Of a stretch of 64,000 bases of DNA, positions 48,372 through 59,357 are shown one piece after another; position 1 is the stretch's first letter, and every line of letters begins with the position of its first letter. Source of the DNA: Zygnema cylindricum (taxonomy: Eukaryota; Streptophyta; Zygnematophyceae; Zygnematales; Zygnemataceae); contig JBBHKE010000156.1 of NCBI GenBank assembly GCA_037447655.1, positions 1-64,000 of the forward strand, in the 5' to 3' direction. Below the pieces are notes generated by a model, which did not search any database, was not told the origin of the DNA, and was given only the letters and a program-made list of their open reading frames with translations. Made by a program: the position numbers and the translations under genes.

Positions 48372-49088
48372 TTATTTTGACATTGTTGAATGGGTCATAT
48401 TTACAGCTTCATTCTTAAGTGTATGGCATACATGACCTCTGTTAATCGGCGAAGATTGTGTTGAGAAATGTTTTTTTTCCGGAGGCTTTCCATGTCTACC
48501 ATAATAGCACAAGACTGTCATGTTACTCGCTGAACCCCCTTTATATAAGATCAAGACTCCCTTTTCTGAGCTCCCCTTATTTCCCTTCTTTAAGTCCATG
48601 GGAGTCGTACAACTAATCGCTTTATCCATTTGAATTTTTTCAAGCACATTCCCTATTGCTTCCTTTTGAGTTAGTCTAATTGCTTTCTTCTCTCTATCCC
48701 TTTCCATCTGAATTCCCAAAATGTACTTTGCCTCTCCCAAGTCCTTCATTTCAAATCTACTCTTTAGATCCTTTTTCAGCCTATTAATTTTCTCCATCGA
48801 TTTACTCAAAACAAGTAAATCATCCACATAGATAGCAATGAAAATTATACCTTCCTCATCCTCAAATAGATGGATGGAATGATCCAAACTGATTCGGATA
48901 TATCCCAAACTAGTTAGAAACTCGTCCAGCTTCTTGTTCCATTGGCGTGGAGTTTGCTTTAGTCCGTAAAGGGATTTTATCAGTTTGCACGCCTTACTTT
49001 CTTCTCCTTTCTCCACAAATCCTTCCGGTTGCCGCAGGAAGATCTCTTCTTCTAATTCTCCGTGTAAGAAAGCGGTTTTGATGTCCAT
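48372..49088 (-). pseudogene. Copia 2 reverse transcriptase, truncated
   Basis: It opens MDIKTAFLHGELEEEIFLRQ and contains LYGLKQTPRQWNKKLD, the intact YVDD box (FIAIYVDDLLVLSK), MKDLGEAKYILGIQM and the TTPMDLKKG block. It then runs into non-homologous residues to a stop. The connection and RNase H domains are absent. A TAG at 49089-49091 precedes it in the same frame. Confidence 0.85.
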
Positions 49089-49193
49089 CTAGTGCACTTC
49101 CATGTCTTCCGCTGCCGCTAGACTAAGTAGAATCCGGATGGAGGGAAATCTAACAACCGGAGCAAAGGTCTCCTCATAATCGATTCCCTCCTT

Positions 49194-50357
49194 TTATGTG
49201 AACCCCTTTGCCACTAGTCTGGCCTTATATCGCTCGATAGTGTTATCCGGATTAAGTTTCAACTTAAATACCCACTTGCATCCTATCGGCTTTCTGTATG
49301 GAGGACAATCCACCAACTCCCATGTATTTGCTTCCATAATGGAAGCCATCTCATCATTAATGGCTGTCACCCATCTACTACTTTTCGGACTATTAATTGC
49401 CTCCGAGTAAGTTTGGGGTTCGCTCAAATGTGACAGCTTAGTTACCTTATTGTTCACTTGTCTCTCTTGAAGCCTTTTGCTGCTTCTCCTTCCTCCTTCA
49501 AACTTCGACGCTGAAATGGAGGGTAATCTTGGATTTCTCCGAACAACTTCAACTTCTCCCATATCCGTGGAGACCATCTTCAGACGTTTATCGTCCATTT
49601 CCGGTCTTTCCTCGTTTTGAGCCGGAAGCTGTGACTCCAAGAGAGGGTCACTCTCGCTCAGATTTTCCTCTTCCTCTGCAAGGTCAGGCTGAACCGGAGT
49701 TTGGTTAGAAGAATCTAAATCTAACTCATTTTGGGATTCAATTGTAATTCTAACCGATTTAGTGTAATTGAAGGGATCTATGGACTTCCCTTCATCCATG
49801 ACTACCAAGTGTTTTAATAGAATTATGTCTTCTTTTCCGATATCATAAACTCTATATCCCTTTACATTTTCATCATATCCAAGTAAGTATCCCGGCTTTC
49901 CTCTTGCATCTAACCTCCAATCAGATTTTTCTGTGCTTAAACTAAACACTTGACTTTCGAACACCTTTAAGTGTGAAATATTAGGTTTTCTACCGGTCCA
50001 TCTTTCATAAGGTGTTTTTCCTTTTACCGCCAAGGTAAGGACTCTATTTTTGAGATAGTTAGCACAATTCATAGCTTCTGCCCAAAAACATTTTCTTATC
50101 TTTTTATCTGACAACATACTACGAGCACTATCACTCAATGTTCGATTTAGTCTCTCTGCTACACCATTTTGTTCTGGGTTCTTAGGAACAGTCTTTTGGT
50201 GTTGAACCCCTTCCTCTTTCAAGAAATCCTCAAACTCATTAGAAGTGTATTCCCGACCATTATCACTCCTCACTCTCTTTATAGGTGTCTCATTAAGCTT
50301 TTCACTCCACGCTTTATATTCCTTAAAACAAACCGAAGCCTTAGATTTGTTTTTCAA
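49194..50357 (-). pseudogene. Copia 2 integrase core to start of RT
   Basis: About 387 codons. It contains the second catalytic Asp (RSDNGREY), the Glu in NGVAERLNRT, and HLKVFESQVF of the integrase C-terminal part. A linker leads to the RT entry (GCKWVFKLK, RYKARLVAKGFT). It ends at a TAA (49194-49196), after which the same frame continues with RT sequence. Its upstream join is broken by the 38-bp tandem duplication at 50349-50424. Confidence 0.85.
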
Positions 50358-50424
50358 GAAGTATACTCTAGAGTATCTAGACCAATGTTTTTCAAGAAGT
50401 ATACTCTAGAGTATCTAGACCAAT
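50349..50424. repeat. 38-bp tandem duplication breaking the copia 2 integrase
   Basis: Two exact adjacent copies (50349-50386 and 50387-50424) of a unit starting GTTTTTCAAGAAGTATACTC. Because 38 is not a multiple of three, the reading frame shifts here. Confidence 0.95.
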
Positions 50425-50698
50425 CATCAGTGATAGTAAGCATAAATCTTTTCCCTCCAACTGATGGTACTTTGGCCGGTCCCCATATGTCAGTATGAAC
50501 TAGATCTAAGACCTTTTCACCCTTATATGTTGAGGCTTTTGGAAAAGGCAACCTGTGGGCTTTTCCTTGAGCACATCCACTACAACCATTTAAAGTCTCA
50601 TTGTCTCCAAAATGTATTCCCTCAACTACACCCATTTTTTGCATTTCCTTCAATCTATCTAGATGCACATGTCCCAATCTTTTATGCCACATCATCAA
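50354..50698 (-). pseudogene. Copia 2 integrase zinc region and first catalytic part
   Basis: It begins MMWHKRLGHVHLDRLKEM with the HH pair, then CSGCAQGKAHR with the CC pair, then the first catalytic Asp in LVHTDIWGP and TITDDWSRYSRVYFLKN. An in-frame TAA (50714-50716) separates it from the upstream protease-side segment. Confidence 0.85.
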
Positions 50699-50713
50699 AT
50701 CACTTACACCAGC

Positions 50714-51043
50714 TTAATAAACTCTTGTCTTTCCATTACTCAAATTCAGCCTAAACATTCCCTGGCTACCCTTTTCAGCTGTGAAGTACACTTCATTCTC
50801 ATTGCTAGCAACAAAAATTCCTTTCTTAGTACTAGTCTCAAAACCCTTATCATCTAAGACCGACGTAGAGATAAGATTTTTGTTCAACTCTGGAATAAAA
50901 AGAACATCAGAGAAAGTGATTATAGATGTCTTACCATCAACTAAGACTCTCAAATCCACTGATCCCACTGAATTAGTGGTCACTATTCTCCCATCCCGAT
51001 ACTCTGTCTCTACAGTAGGGATCTTGCTCATTTTGGTAAACAA
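50714..51043 (-). pseudogene. Copia 2 protease C-terminal segment
   Basis: About 109 codons with the copia-typical VLFIPELNKNLISTSVL motif between the protease and the integrase zinc region. It is separated from the upstream segment by a TGA near 51053. Confidence 0.75.
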
Positions 51044-51762
51044 TGGTTTTTCTCAACACATGTGCATAGAGGCTCTTGAATCAATAATCCATCCTTCTTC
51101 TGGAGCTTCTCTTACTCCTCCGAAATAACACTTTTGCCTCTTTGGAATCTCCGGCTCACCTTTCATCTCCAGCTCCTCGTTGAGGAGGAGTTCTCCATCG
51201 TCCTCATCGGAATCCTCTCCGATAACTTGTGTTGCCACAAATGCCTTCTTTTTCTTTGCGGCTGGTTTTGCGACCTGTTCCTCCTTCAATCTCAACTCTG
51301 TGTGTTTAGTACAATCATCCATGTAATGTCCTGGCTTCTTACAAAAGTGACAAAGCCCCTTCGGAGGCCTTGATCCAGATCCGTCATGGTTTCCTCTTCC
51401 TCTGCCACCAAAGTTTCCATATGGTTTCTTAGAATCCTTATCCCCGCAATTAGTTCCCGCAGCTAATGCTTGAACACTCTTTCCTCCTCTCCGAATCTCA
51501 ATTGTGTTTTCCCGAACCAAAATCATCCCTACTACAGAGTTCCAGATCCATCGATAATATGGCAAGTTCTGAACCCTATTGACAATGATTTCATAATCAT
51601 CTGGGAGTTTCATTAACAAAGTATCCACCTTCTCTTTCTCTGTCTCCCTTTTTCCTGCACTCTCCAACTCCATAAATAACCCGGCTAAGTCATTGCAAAA
51701 GTCTAACATCTTTCCCCCTTTGTACACATATGCCTATACCTTCTGATCCGTCAACTTCTGCT

Positions 51763-51918
51763 GCTGAATCGTACCGCTCTTGTAAATGTTGACAAGAGCC
51801 TCCCAGAACTCATCCGCCCTGTCCACATGAAGATGAGGTTGCTGAATCGTACCGCTCTTGTAAATGTTGACAAGAGCCTCCCATAACTCATCTGCCCTGT
51901 CCACATGAAGATGAGGTG
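51763..51918. repeat. 78-bp tandem duplication in copia 2 gag
   Basis: Two copies (51763-51840, 51841-51918), each starting GCTGAATCGTACCGCTCTTG, with a few differences. 78 bp adds 26 codons in frame. Confidence 0.92.
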
Positions 51919-51999
51919 TAGCCACTGCTTGAGTAAGACGCCCGACAATAAAATGAGTCGCCACGGTATTGTTGAAATCCCATATTTCACTTTCATTTG

Positions 52000-52065
52000 C
52001 CTCAGTTTTTTGAATGTCTGCTACCGGATTTACCTCGGTTTTTTGAATGTCTGCTACCGGATCAA
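52000..52065. repeat. 33-bp tandem duplication in copia 2 gag
   Basis: Two near-identical units with the core GTTTTTTGAATGTCTGCTAC. 33 bp adds 11 codons in frame. Confidence 0.85.
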
Positions 52066-52335
52066 CATATCCAATAGCCATTGGTGTGAGTTTCTCCTTC
52101 CCCTTCTCCTTCCTTGTGTCCGACACGATGCTTTCTCCAACATCCTCTACTACCTCTGCTCCCGCAGATCCTTCGTGAATCGAGATCCTCCAAACCTTGG
52201 TGGAACTCCCAATTTTGCGGATGGCCGACGCACACGACTACTCACAATGCCCTATAGCCGTTTTTCAAACAATGCAACCCTCATCATGGTTTCCCAATAA
52301 ATGAACCCTGTTTCATTGAAAATGGGCACCTTAGA

Positions 52336-52351
52336 GGGTGGGCCAATAACC
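52336..52351 (-). promoter_or_regulatory. Copia 2 primer-binding site (half-tRNA type)
   Basis: After the LTR end (...AGAATTACA) the minus strand reads GGTTATTGGCCCACCC. This complements the initiator tRNA-Met anticodon arm with one mismatch (ATT for ATG), as in copia 1. Confidence 0.6.
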
Positions 52352-52950
52352 TGTAATTCTGTGACCTCCATTGGTACAGAGAATGTCCAGCTTATATGAA
52401 GCCTCTAGGATAATATTTGCACTTTTGAATTTGGAAATAAATAAGTGTCACCTTGGCACACAAAAACTCTGACTGACTACACCCTTTTGTAGCCTGGACT
52501 CCCTTGAGTCCGCAGAAAAAAGAATCACTGAATTTGCTCACTTGAGTATTAAGTTATGGTTGTTCAAAGACAACGAGTATATAAAGATGGCCTCTGCGAG
52601 AGAGGGCTTTCAAAAAAAAAAGTCTAAGTCCTAAGAACCTACTCATAGCCCTTCTAGACCAATCAAAATACTATACACTACATAATGTACATATAAAGTA
52701 CTGCAGCCGCCGTACTTTATGCACAGAAGTATTTGGCACCACTCTCTGTTTGCCACGTGGCAAATAAGTCGTCTCCATTGTGTCCTTTTCTTCTTCGGTA
52801 TCCTATAGGATCGTGCCACGTGTCATCTTCCTCCACTTTGGCGAAGTGACCCTAGAAAAAACTGTCCGGCATGCCGGCACTCACGCGTGCCTTCCGTTCG
52901 TAATTTGGCGATCAATGTCGGCTGTTCGATTTGATGGCGCGCCAAATAAT
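52352..52950 (-). repeat. Copia 2 5' LTR (outer edge uncertain)
   Basis: The inner edge is the CA before the primer site at 52352. A TTTATATAC motif (minus strand, about 52576-52584) could be the TATA box. It is homologous in opposite orientation to 18100-18618. The outer boundary lies somewhere before the gag fragment at 53030. Confidence 0.6.
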
Positions 52951-53029
52951 GTTGGCCGTTGAAATTCAATGATCATCTTTCCGTGTTGATCGTTGAATTT
53001 ATACGGTCGTCATCCCGTTTGACCGTTGA

Positions 53030-53105
53030 AGCCTTGATCCACATTCGTCATGGTTTCCTCTTCCTCCTCCACCAAAGTTTCCATAAGGTTTTTTAGAATC
53101 CTTGA
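53030..53105 (-). pseudogene. Displaced copia 2 gag fragment
   Basis: About 75 bp match 51366-51440 (CGTCATGGTTTCCTCTTCCT, then CCACCAAAGTTTCCATA). This is the region next to the zinc knuckle, yet it lies outside the 5' LTR. It marks a second, rearranged element copy. Confidence 0.75.
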
Positions 53106-53390
53106 CAGAACATCCTCTTGGTAACCATGTACCTCCGTATCTGGCATATTTCGTCTTTTCGTCCTACACTATTTCGTCTTTTCCTCCTACACTACGCGAC
53201 AGAACATCCTCCCAGTAACCATGTACCTTCGAATCTGGCCTATTTCGTCTTTTCCACCTACACTACGCGACAGAACATCCTCCCGGTAACCATGTACCTT
53301 CGGATTTAGCCTATTTCGTCTTTTCCTCCTACACTACGCGACAAAACATCCTCCCGGTAACGATGTACCTCCGGATCTAGCCTGCGGCCC
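53104..53390. repeat. 71-bp tandem repeat, about four copies
   Basis: The units contain CGACAGAACATCCTC, GTAACCATGTACCT, TATTTCGTCTTTTCC and CTACACTACG. The first unit carries an extra partial duplication of the last two motifs. Confidence 0.9.
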
Positions 53391-53430
53391 TTGCCAACAT
53401 CACGCACATTGGCGAAACCACAGGTGTGAC

Positions 53431-53497
53431 CCCCCTATGTCATCACTAGCTCGCCCTATGTCATCACTAGCTCCCCCTATGTCATCACTAGCTCCCC
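53431..53497. repeat. Short tandem repeat (three copies)
   Basis: CCCTATGTCATCACTAGCTC repeats three times with small changes. Confidence 0.88.
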
Positions 53498-53695
53498 TGC
53501 TCTACCCGTGAATCGCTTGATTCTCCATCCTCCCGTTTAGCGAGTTCCAAAAATCATAACAAACGCGCACACAAAAACGCATAAACAATCACTCGGAAAA
53601 AAGGAAAAAAAAAAAAAAAGGCAAACAAACATTTCTTTACCCTCTCCCCCCTGCCCCCCTCCCCTATGCCACTTACACACCCAAAACCAATTCTT

Positions 53696-54468
53696 NNNNN
53701 NNNNNNNNNNNNNNNNNNNNNNNNNNNNNNNNNNNNNNNNNNNNNNNNNNNNNNNNNNNNNNNNNNNNNNNNNNNNNNNNNNNNNNNNNNNNNNNNNNNN
53801 NNNNNNNNNNNNNNNNNNNNNNNNNNNNNNNNNNNNNNNNNNNNNNNNNNNNNNNNNNNNNNNNNNNNNNNNNNNNNNNNNNNNNNNNNNNNNNNNNNNN
53901 NNNNNNNNNNNNNNNNNNNNNNNNNNNNNNNNNNNNNNNNNNNNNNNNNNNNNNNNNNNNNNNNNNNNNNNNNNNNNNNNNNNNNNNNNNNNNNNNNNNN
54001 NNNNNNNNNNNNNNNNNNNNNNNNNNNNNNNNNNNNNNNNNNNNNNNNNNNNNNNNNNNNNNNNNNNNNNNNNNNNNNNNNNNNNNNNNNNNNNNNNNNN
54101 NNNNNNNNNNNNNNNNNNNNNNNNNNNNNNNNNNNNNNNNNNNNNNNNNNNNNNNNNNNNNNNNNNNNNNNNNNNNNNNNNNNNNNNNNNNNNNNNNNNN
54201 NNNNNNNNNNNNNNNNNNNNNNNNNNNNNNNNNNNNNNNNNNNNNNNNNNNNNNNNNNNNNNNNNNNNNNNNNNNNNNNNNNNNNNNNNNNNNNNNNNNN
54301 NNNNNNNNNNNNNNNNNNNNNNNNNNNNNNNNNNNNNNNNNNNNNNNNNNNNNNNNNNNNNNNNNNNNNNNNNNNNNNNNNNNNNNNNNNNNNNNNNNNN
54401 NNNNNNNNNNNNNNNNNNNNNNNNNNNNNNNNNNNNNNNNNNNNNNNNNNNNNNNNNNNNNNNNNNNN
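53696..54468. other. Assembly gap (773 N)
   Basis: Undetermined bases. The gap is preceded by tandem repeats, a poly-A run and a C-rich stretch, and followed by a GA microsatellite, consistent with a repeat the assembler could not resolve. Its real length is unknown. Confidence 1.
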
Positions 54469-54478
54469 GTACCACTTT

Positions 54479-54497
54479 CCAGAGAGAGAGAGAGAGG
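54479..54497 (+). repeat. GA microsatellite at the gap edge
   Basis: CAGAGAGAGAGAGAGAGGAG directly follows the gap. Confidence 0.85.
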
Positions 54498-54591
54498 AGA
54501 TGCTAGTATTGATTAAATACTATCAACAAGCGGATACATATGGATCAAAACAGCAGTAACGCCTCTAGGCTCACACCGTCCCAGTGAGAAC

Positions 54592-54597
54592 TTTATT
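54592..54597 (-). terminator. Probable poly(A) signal of the first phosphatase gene
   Basis: AATAAA on the minus strand, 72 bp after the stop codon at 54669. Confidence 0.5.
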
Positions 54598-54668
54598 AGA
54601 TTTTCTTATATTACAGATGTGCTGAAAAACAAATATTGACCAAAAAACCCTAATCAAATAGTTTTGAG

Positions 54669-57600
54669 TCACGGTCGAGTGCCTGTTTCGACATCTTCAA
54701 TCTGAACATTTGAAGTGACTGATTGTCGCGACGCTGGAACAGAAATAAGAGGCTTCCCACCTGAAAGTCAAACAAATTACCATTAAGTTTGTCATCCTCA
54801 CAAGGTTTTTTTCGATTTTCTGTAAGTCAAACATTTACACTCAGTATGTTGAATTTGCAGGAAATGGAACCTTTCACCATGAGCTTCTTGTGACTATCGT
54901 AGAATTAGTAAATGAACGAAGTTCATCAATTTGAGGACCTAGTTAGTTGTAGTAAATACAACTAACTAAGGATAAACTGTTTCGGTGATGCTTTTGAACG
55001 ACAAGAATATAAAAACAAAAAAAAACAAGGAAATTGTGTCCTTTTAGAGGAGACCTTGAACCTATGTAATTATGAATTATGAACACAGATCGCGTGAAAG
55101 AGAACACACTATTGTCCACATGCACCCTACCAGTTAAAATATTGATTAACACCACAATTTATTGATACTAAAACAGACCAGAGACATACTTTAACCAAAC
55201 TACATCGACTTTCACTAAAACGAACTGCAATCTTTAAGATTTTTTGGCATGTAGCCCTACATCGAACACATAATAGACGCATATTATTCGTACCATTTTG
55301 TAAAACGGGTGTTCAACTACTCATTTCTTTTCGAAAATAATCAGCAACTTTTAAACTGATATACAGGATGGACAACAGTGCCAAAAATGAGGAATTGTTT
55401 AACTTACTGTGTTCATCAGTGAAATCTGGGTAAAGAAATCGGTAGAAAGTCAGCGCACAAACAATGCCTGCACATCCACCAGTCTCAGATCCTCCATGTC
55501 AATAAAAATTTTTAAGAAACAATGATCAAGTGAATGAGACTTTTACATTGAAGCAAAATTTGAACGAAAATGCTTTAAGAAAAACCGTTACTGTAACTTC
55601 AGATGGCACTACACTGATGGAATAATACTAATCCAATCTTATAATTTCCTTAACCATTAAACATGGCAGTGTATTAAAAATTCCTTATTGACTTTGCACA
55701 GCCATAATCCATTTAGAGTGACCTTAAATTAGTTAAATTTACTCAGCAATTCGACCCTAGAACCAACAATTATGGTGATTGGTATTGTACCTTGGAAAAA
55801 ATGTACCAATTGTGCTTAAAAAAAGTACCAAAGGGCTTAAAATACTTACCAATAAGGGCTCCAGTAAAAACGTCAGAAAAATTATGCCAGTAGTCGTTTA
55901 TTCGTGTCACGGCCACAGCCACTGCCCCCACCAATGGGAGGCCCGCTGGGAGCACATAGGCAATATGGCCCCTTTTACTAAATATGGAGAGCTTTCCTGC
56001 TAAGTAAAACGAAAGGTAACCTAAACCTGTGAAGCTCCCTGCAATAAGAGAAAAGAAATAATGTCAATATAACAAGGAGTATAAGCATGTTTTAATTCTG
56101 AAAGAAAGAAATATCCACATCGTTCACTTGAAAGTCCTAGGAGAGGATGGAAAGCCTTCTCACAAAACCCTCACTTACTTACTTATCAATTCCCTTTGAC
56201 AAATTAGTCTTGTTCACCAATATATGTCCACTGTCCAATCTTAAAAGGTAAACTGATTCTTACAATTGCAATTTTTGTAACATTGCACAACTTGCATGAA
56301 AACTAACCGAGTCGAGCCTCCAATTTTCACAGACTCTTAACTACTTGCATTATCTCACTGAAGGTAGAACTCAACCCTTGAAACAAAAATAGACCTTAAC
56401 ATGGCCATCATTTATTTGGGCGAAACAGCACAAGTTGAATTATGTTCACAATATCAAACATAAATTAGTGTTTAACTTCACAGTATCATCATTATATTAG
56501 TGTTAATGTTCACAATATCGACATAATACTAAAATATTGGCATTATATTAGTGTTATGCCGGGCTATTATGGTAAACCATGTTATTGGAGGCGTAACTAA
56601 CATGAAGAATGACCGCTTGGAAAACTTTTATAGCCTTCACGAATTACACTCCCTATTCCCGTGCACTCCACATTTTTGTCCGGTCCAAAAAGCTGTCCCA
56701 AACAAACAGATTCAAAATTGAACCGGCTTATTCTCCAAACAAAAATTTCAATGTACATGTTAAGAATTGTGCTAAAATGCTCGCAGAGAAAAGGCATTCA
56801 CTACAGATTTAAAGGAGGATTTGTGAAAAAATAAAAAAAAGGAAGGAATTGATAATGGCCAGAATTATACGTACAAGGGTTCCGTTAGGAAAACAACGGG
56901 CAGAAAAGTCGGGACGAGGCCTCCCCACTCCATCTTTTAAGGCATCGACAATAACGGCCGACAAAGCAAGAGCATAAAGAAGACCTGCAAAACGTTTGAA
57001 CCTCATTGCCAATTCAAAGAGACATCTTCGTAATTTTGTTATACACAGATTCACCCTTTCTACCACCATCTATCCTTGAAATTGGCCAAAGATAAAGAAA
57101 AAGTCCTCAAAAGACTTCGCAAAAAGGGTTGGATTATGCTATCCCAATCTAATGCACCCAATGCAATTTCCTTTGTTTCACGTATAAAGCCACGGTCTTG
57201 AAAAGCACAATTGCTACTGTAAATGCTGCTTCTCTTATCCCACTTTCATTACAAAGAAGAATTCACGTTAAAGAGATTGCAATAGAAAGTTTAAATTATC
57301 AAGGGACTGGGAGTTCACTAACGACTTCACAGAAAAAACGTCAAAACCACATCAGAGAGTCATTGGTTGGTGAATTTCATATTAGGCATATACACATAGA
57401 CAATATATACATATTTATACATAAACATATACAGAAATGGAGAAAACGAGAGAGCAACACTGACCAAGCGAGGCCTGATGCAGATCGACTATGTCATTTC
57501 GTAAAATGAAAAAAATAAAAAAAAATACAATGGGAACAACCAAAGCAATAACCTACAACCCGAAGCAGCAATAGAAAATGTCAGGCCATGGTCATGTAAT

Positions 57601-58938
57601 TAATAAAATCAGAAGTAATCTCTCCATTCCTCCTTGTCCTCTTAAAAACGACAGTTGCTAACCAGGGGTAAAAACTAAAATTAACCACTCTTCCTTGAGA
57701 TATACTAAAGTCTGATACAGCATTTTTTCATCCATCGTTAAAATGATTGCACGGGTCTCCCAAACATAAAGGTCAATCCGACATCTAACCAAGTAAGAAA
57801 ACCAACCAAATTTATACAACAATGTCAGTAAGAAAAAAATTGGAAGCATCATTTCCAAGATAAGACATTAAACGTTTCAAGAGCGATAGATCGATTGAGA
57901 ATTCACTATGCAAAGTTGAGCCATCTTTGTTTTGTGAATGCAACATTAGAGAATTAACAAAGTAATTTAGAGTGCAAAATTTAACTGAGCAATTTTGCGA
58001 GCCACAAAGACTGGAACCTTTGTGTTACTTAACTGTTGCTGACAACAGGTATCCCACATTGAAAAATAAACTAAATATCAAGGATGAATACACTGAAAAT
58101 CAGAAACGATCGTTGTAGGTTGCGTAAACGTTCTTTGAACTGACCGAACTTCTGAGAAGTATACTGAGACTGGATAAAGTGCAGCCATACGCTAAATGAA
58201 AGCGATACAATTTTGGCAAAATCCATCAAAAAACAGCATATAGAACCCAGCACTCGGTTCAATGAATGCAACAAAAGTGCAGATTTTTGGGAAGAATCTT
58301 AAGAGCAAAAATTTTATTTAACAAACATATACATGATGTTTTCACTAATTTCACTAGTTTCACCAACTACACTAATGAGAACCAAATACTGACTGACTGA
58401 AGCCTTTTACTGTTTTAAATTACAGAGAGGAGCTGGAATTACAGCATAGGACGGGCTCTCTTTGAGCGGAACGGATTTGGCCCAAGTTAAGAGCCGGGTC
58501 AAATGATTGAAGAAATGTCTTGCAACTACACTGTGAGCACTTTTTTTTTTATCTTCCATGCAAAAACTGAAAACTGAAACCACATGACGAGAACTTCACA
58601 AACAGTAACCAAAAAAATTGGAACCAAAATTATGGCCACAGAGGTTTGCTTACAGGAACTGCTGCTGCGGGCACACTGTTAGATTTGAGCGGATACGTCA
58701 AATATTTGAGCATTTCTTCATTAATGTACCGCTGGTTCGGATGAATGGCATTCAAACCGATGTCAATTACAATAAGAAGACCAACAACGAACCAATCCAG
58801 CATGTACTTTCTCAATAGGAAACGCCATGTTATCTTTTCAGAAGAAGGTTGAAAATTCAGCAGAGAAGAATTCAACAGCCTGGAACCTGGCGAGGAAGAC
58901 ATCTCGGATAGCAGAGAGGACTTTACAAAATGAACCAA
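54669..58938 (-). CDS. Lipid phosphate phosphatase (PAP2 family), complete
   Basis: Seven coding exons: 58938-58654, 57552-57465, 56984-56875, 56692-56602, 56038-55850, 55467-55408, 54760-54669. Phases agree throughout. The product is 304 residues, or 292 if translation starts at the second Met (MSSSPGSR), close to the usual length of plant LPPs. The three PAP2 active-site motifs are present: KDGVGRPRP in exon 3, PSGH (SFPSGHSS) in exon 4, and [11 protein letters not shown] in exon 5, where the usual SR is TR but Arg, His and Asp are kept. Hydrophobic segments in exons 1, 2, 3, 5 (two) and 5/6 fit the six-helix topology. These membrane enzymes dephosphorylate phosphatidate, lysophosphatidate or diacylglycerol pyrophosphate. 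The hydrophilic C-terminal tail ends VETGTRP. It lies head-to-head with the paralogue at 61116. Confidence 0.93.
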
Positions 58939-59357
58939 ATTTATAATTTCGAAAAAGACTAGGAAACATTTACAAACATTTTAAATCATAGATGATAACC
59001 TTTTTCATGACCTGATGAGACATGGTCGTTCAAATTTTTGAGAAATCTCTGGGAAAAAGTTCATTCTATTAAAAACGGAAGTTTAGCTTCAAGGAAGTGA
59101 GGCTCAAACTACCAAGTGCGAAGGGTAAAGAGGGAGAAAAGAGGACAGAGGAGAGATAGACTTAAACCGGGAGAGGGAGAATTTACTTCTAAAAGTAGTG
59201 ATGCAATCCGGCCATGCGGATGACAGTCAGATAACAAAAGAAGAAGCTGCCACGCGGCAAAGTCAAACAATGACTGAAGTCGCGTTTACTTCCAAAGAAA
59301 GACGCGTGCGTTTTGCATTTTGAGTAAGGGTCACGTTCCATCAGTCGAAAAGTGAGG

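Larger units (their letters stand above)
51053..52126 (-). pseudogene. Copia 2 gag with zinc knuckle and start of protease
   Basis: Gag sequence (ELWEALVNIYKS, VDTLLMKLPDDYE) is followed by a CCHC knuckle (CHFCKKPGHYMDDC) and the protease entry WIIDSRAS, where the usual DSGA glycine is Arg. An in-frame TAG lies at 51734-51736. Two in-frame tandem duplications lengthen the N-terminal part (51763-51918 and 52000-52065). The expected gag N-terminal block is missing. Confidence 0.8.
48372..52950 (-). mobile_element. Ty1/copia retrotransposon 2 (decayed, lacks RNase H and 3' LTR)
   Basis: From right to left: 5' LTR (52352 to about 52950), primer site, partial gag, CCHC knuckle, protease, integrase and the first part of RT. 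The RT similarity stops near 48590, before RNase H, and no 3' LTR is found. At least five in-frame stops and one frameshift by tandem duplication interrupt it. It is a different family from copia 1, as LTR and gag differ. The outer LTR edge is not fixed. Confidence 0.8.

Noticed and set aside
53537..54559. Two ~300-codon frames on opposite strands
   Set aside because: They consist of undetermined bases in the assembly gap, so they are artefacts.
57658..57858. Candidate second exon of the first phosphatase (a [14 protein letters not shown] stretch)
   Set aside because: Splice phase does not fit. The segment at 57465-57552 fits the phase, the length of the paralogue's exon and the family motif (RNDIVDLHQ).
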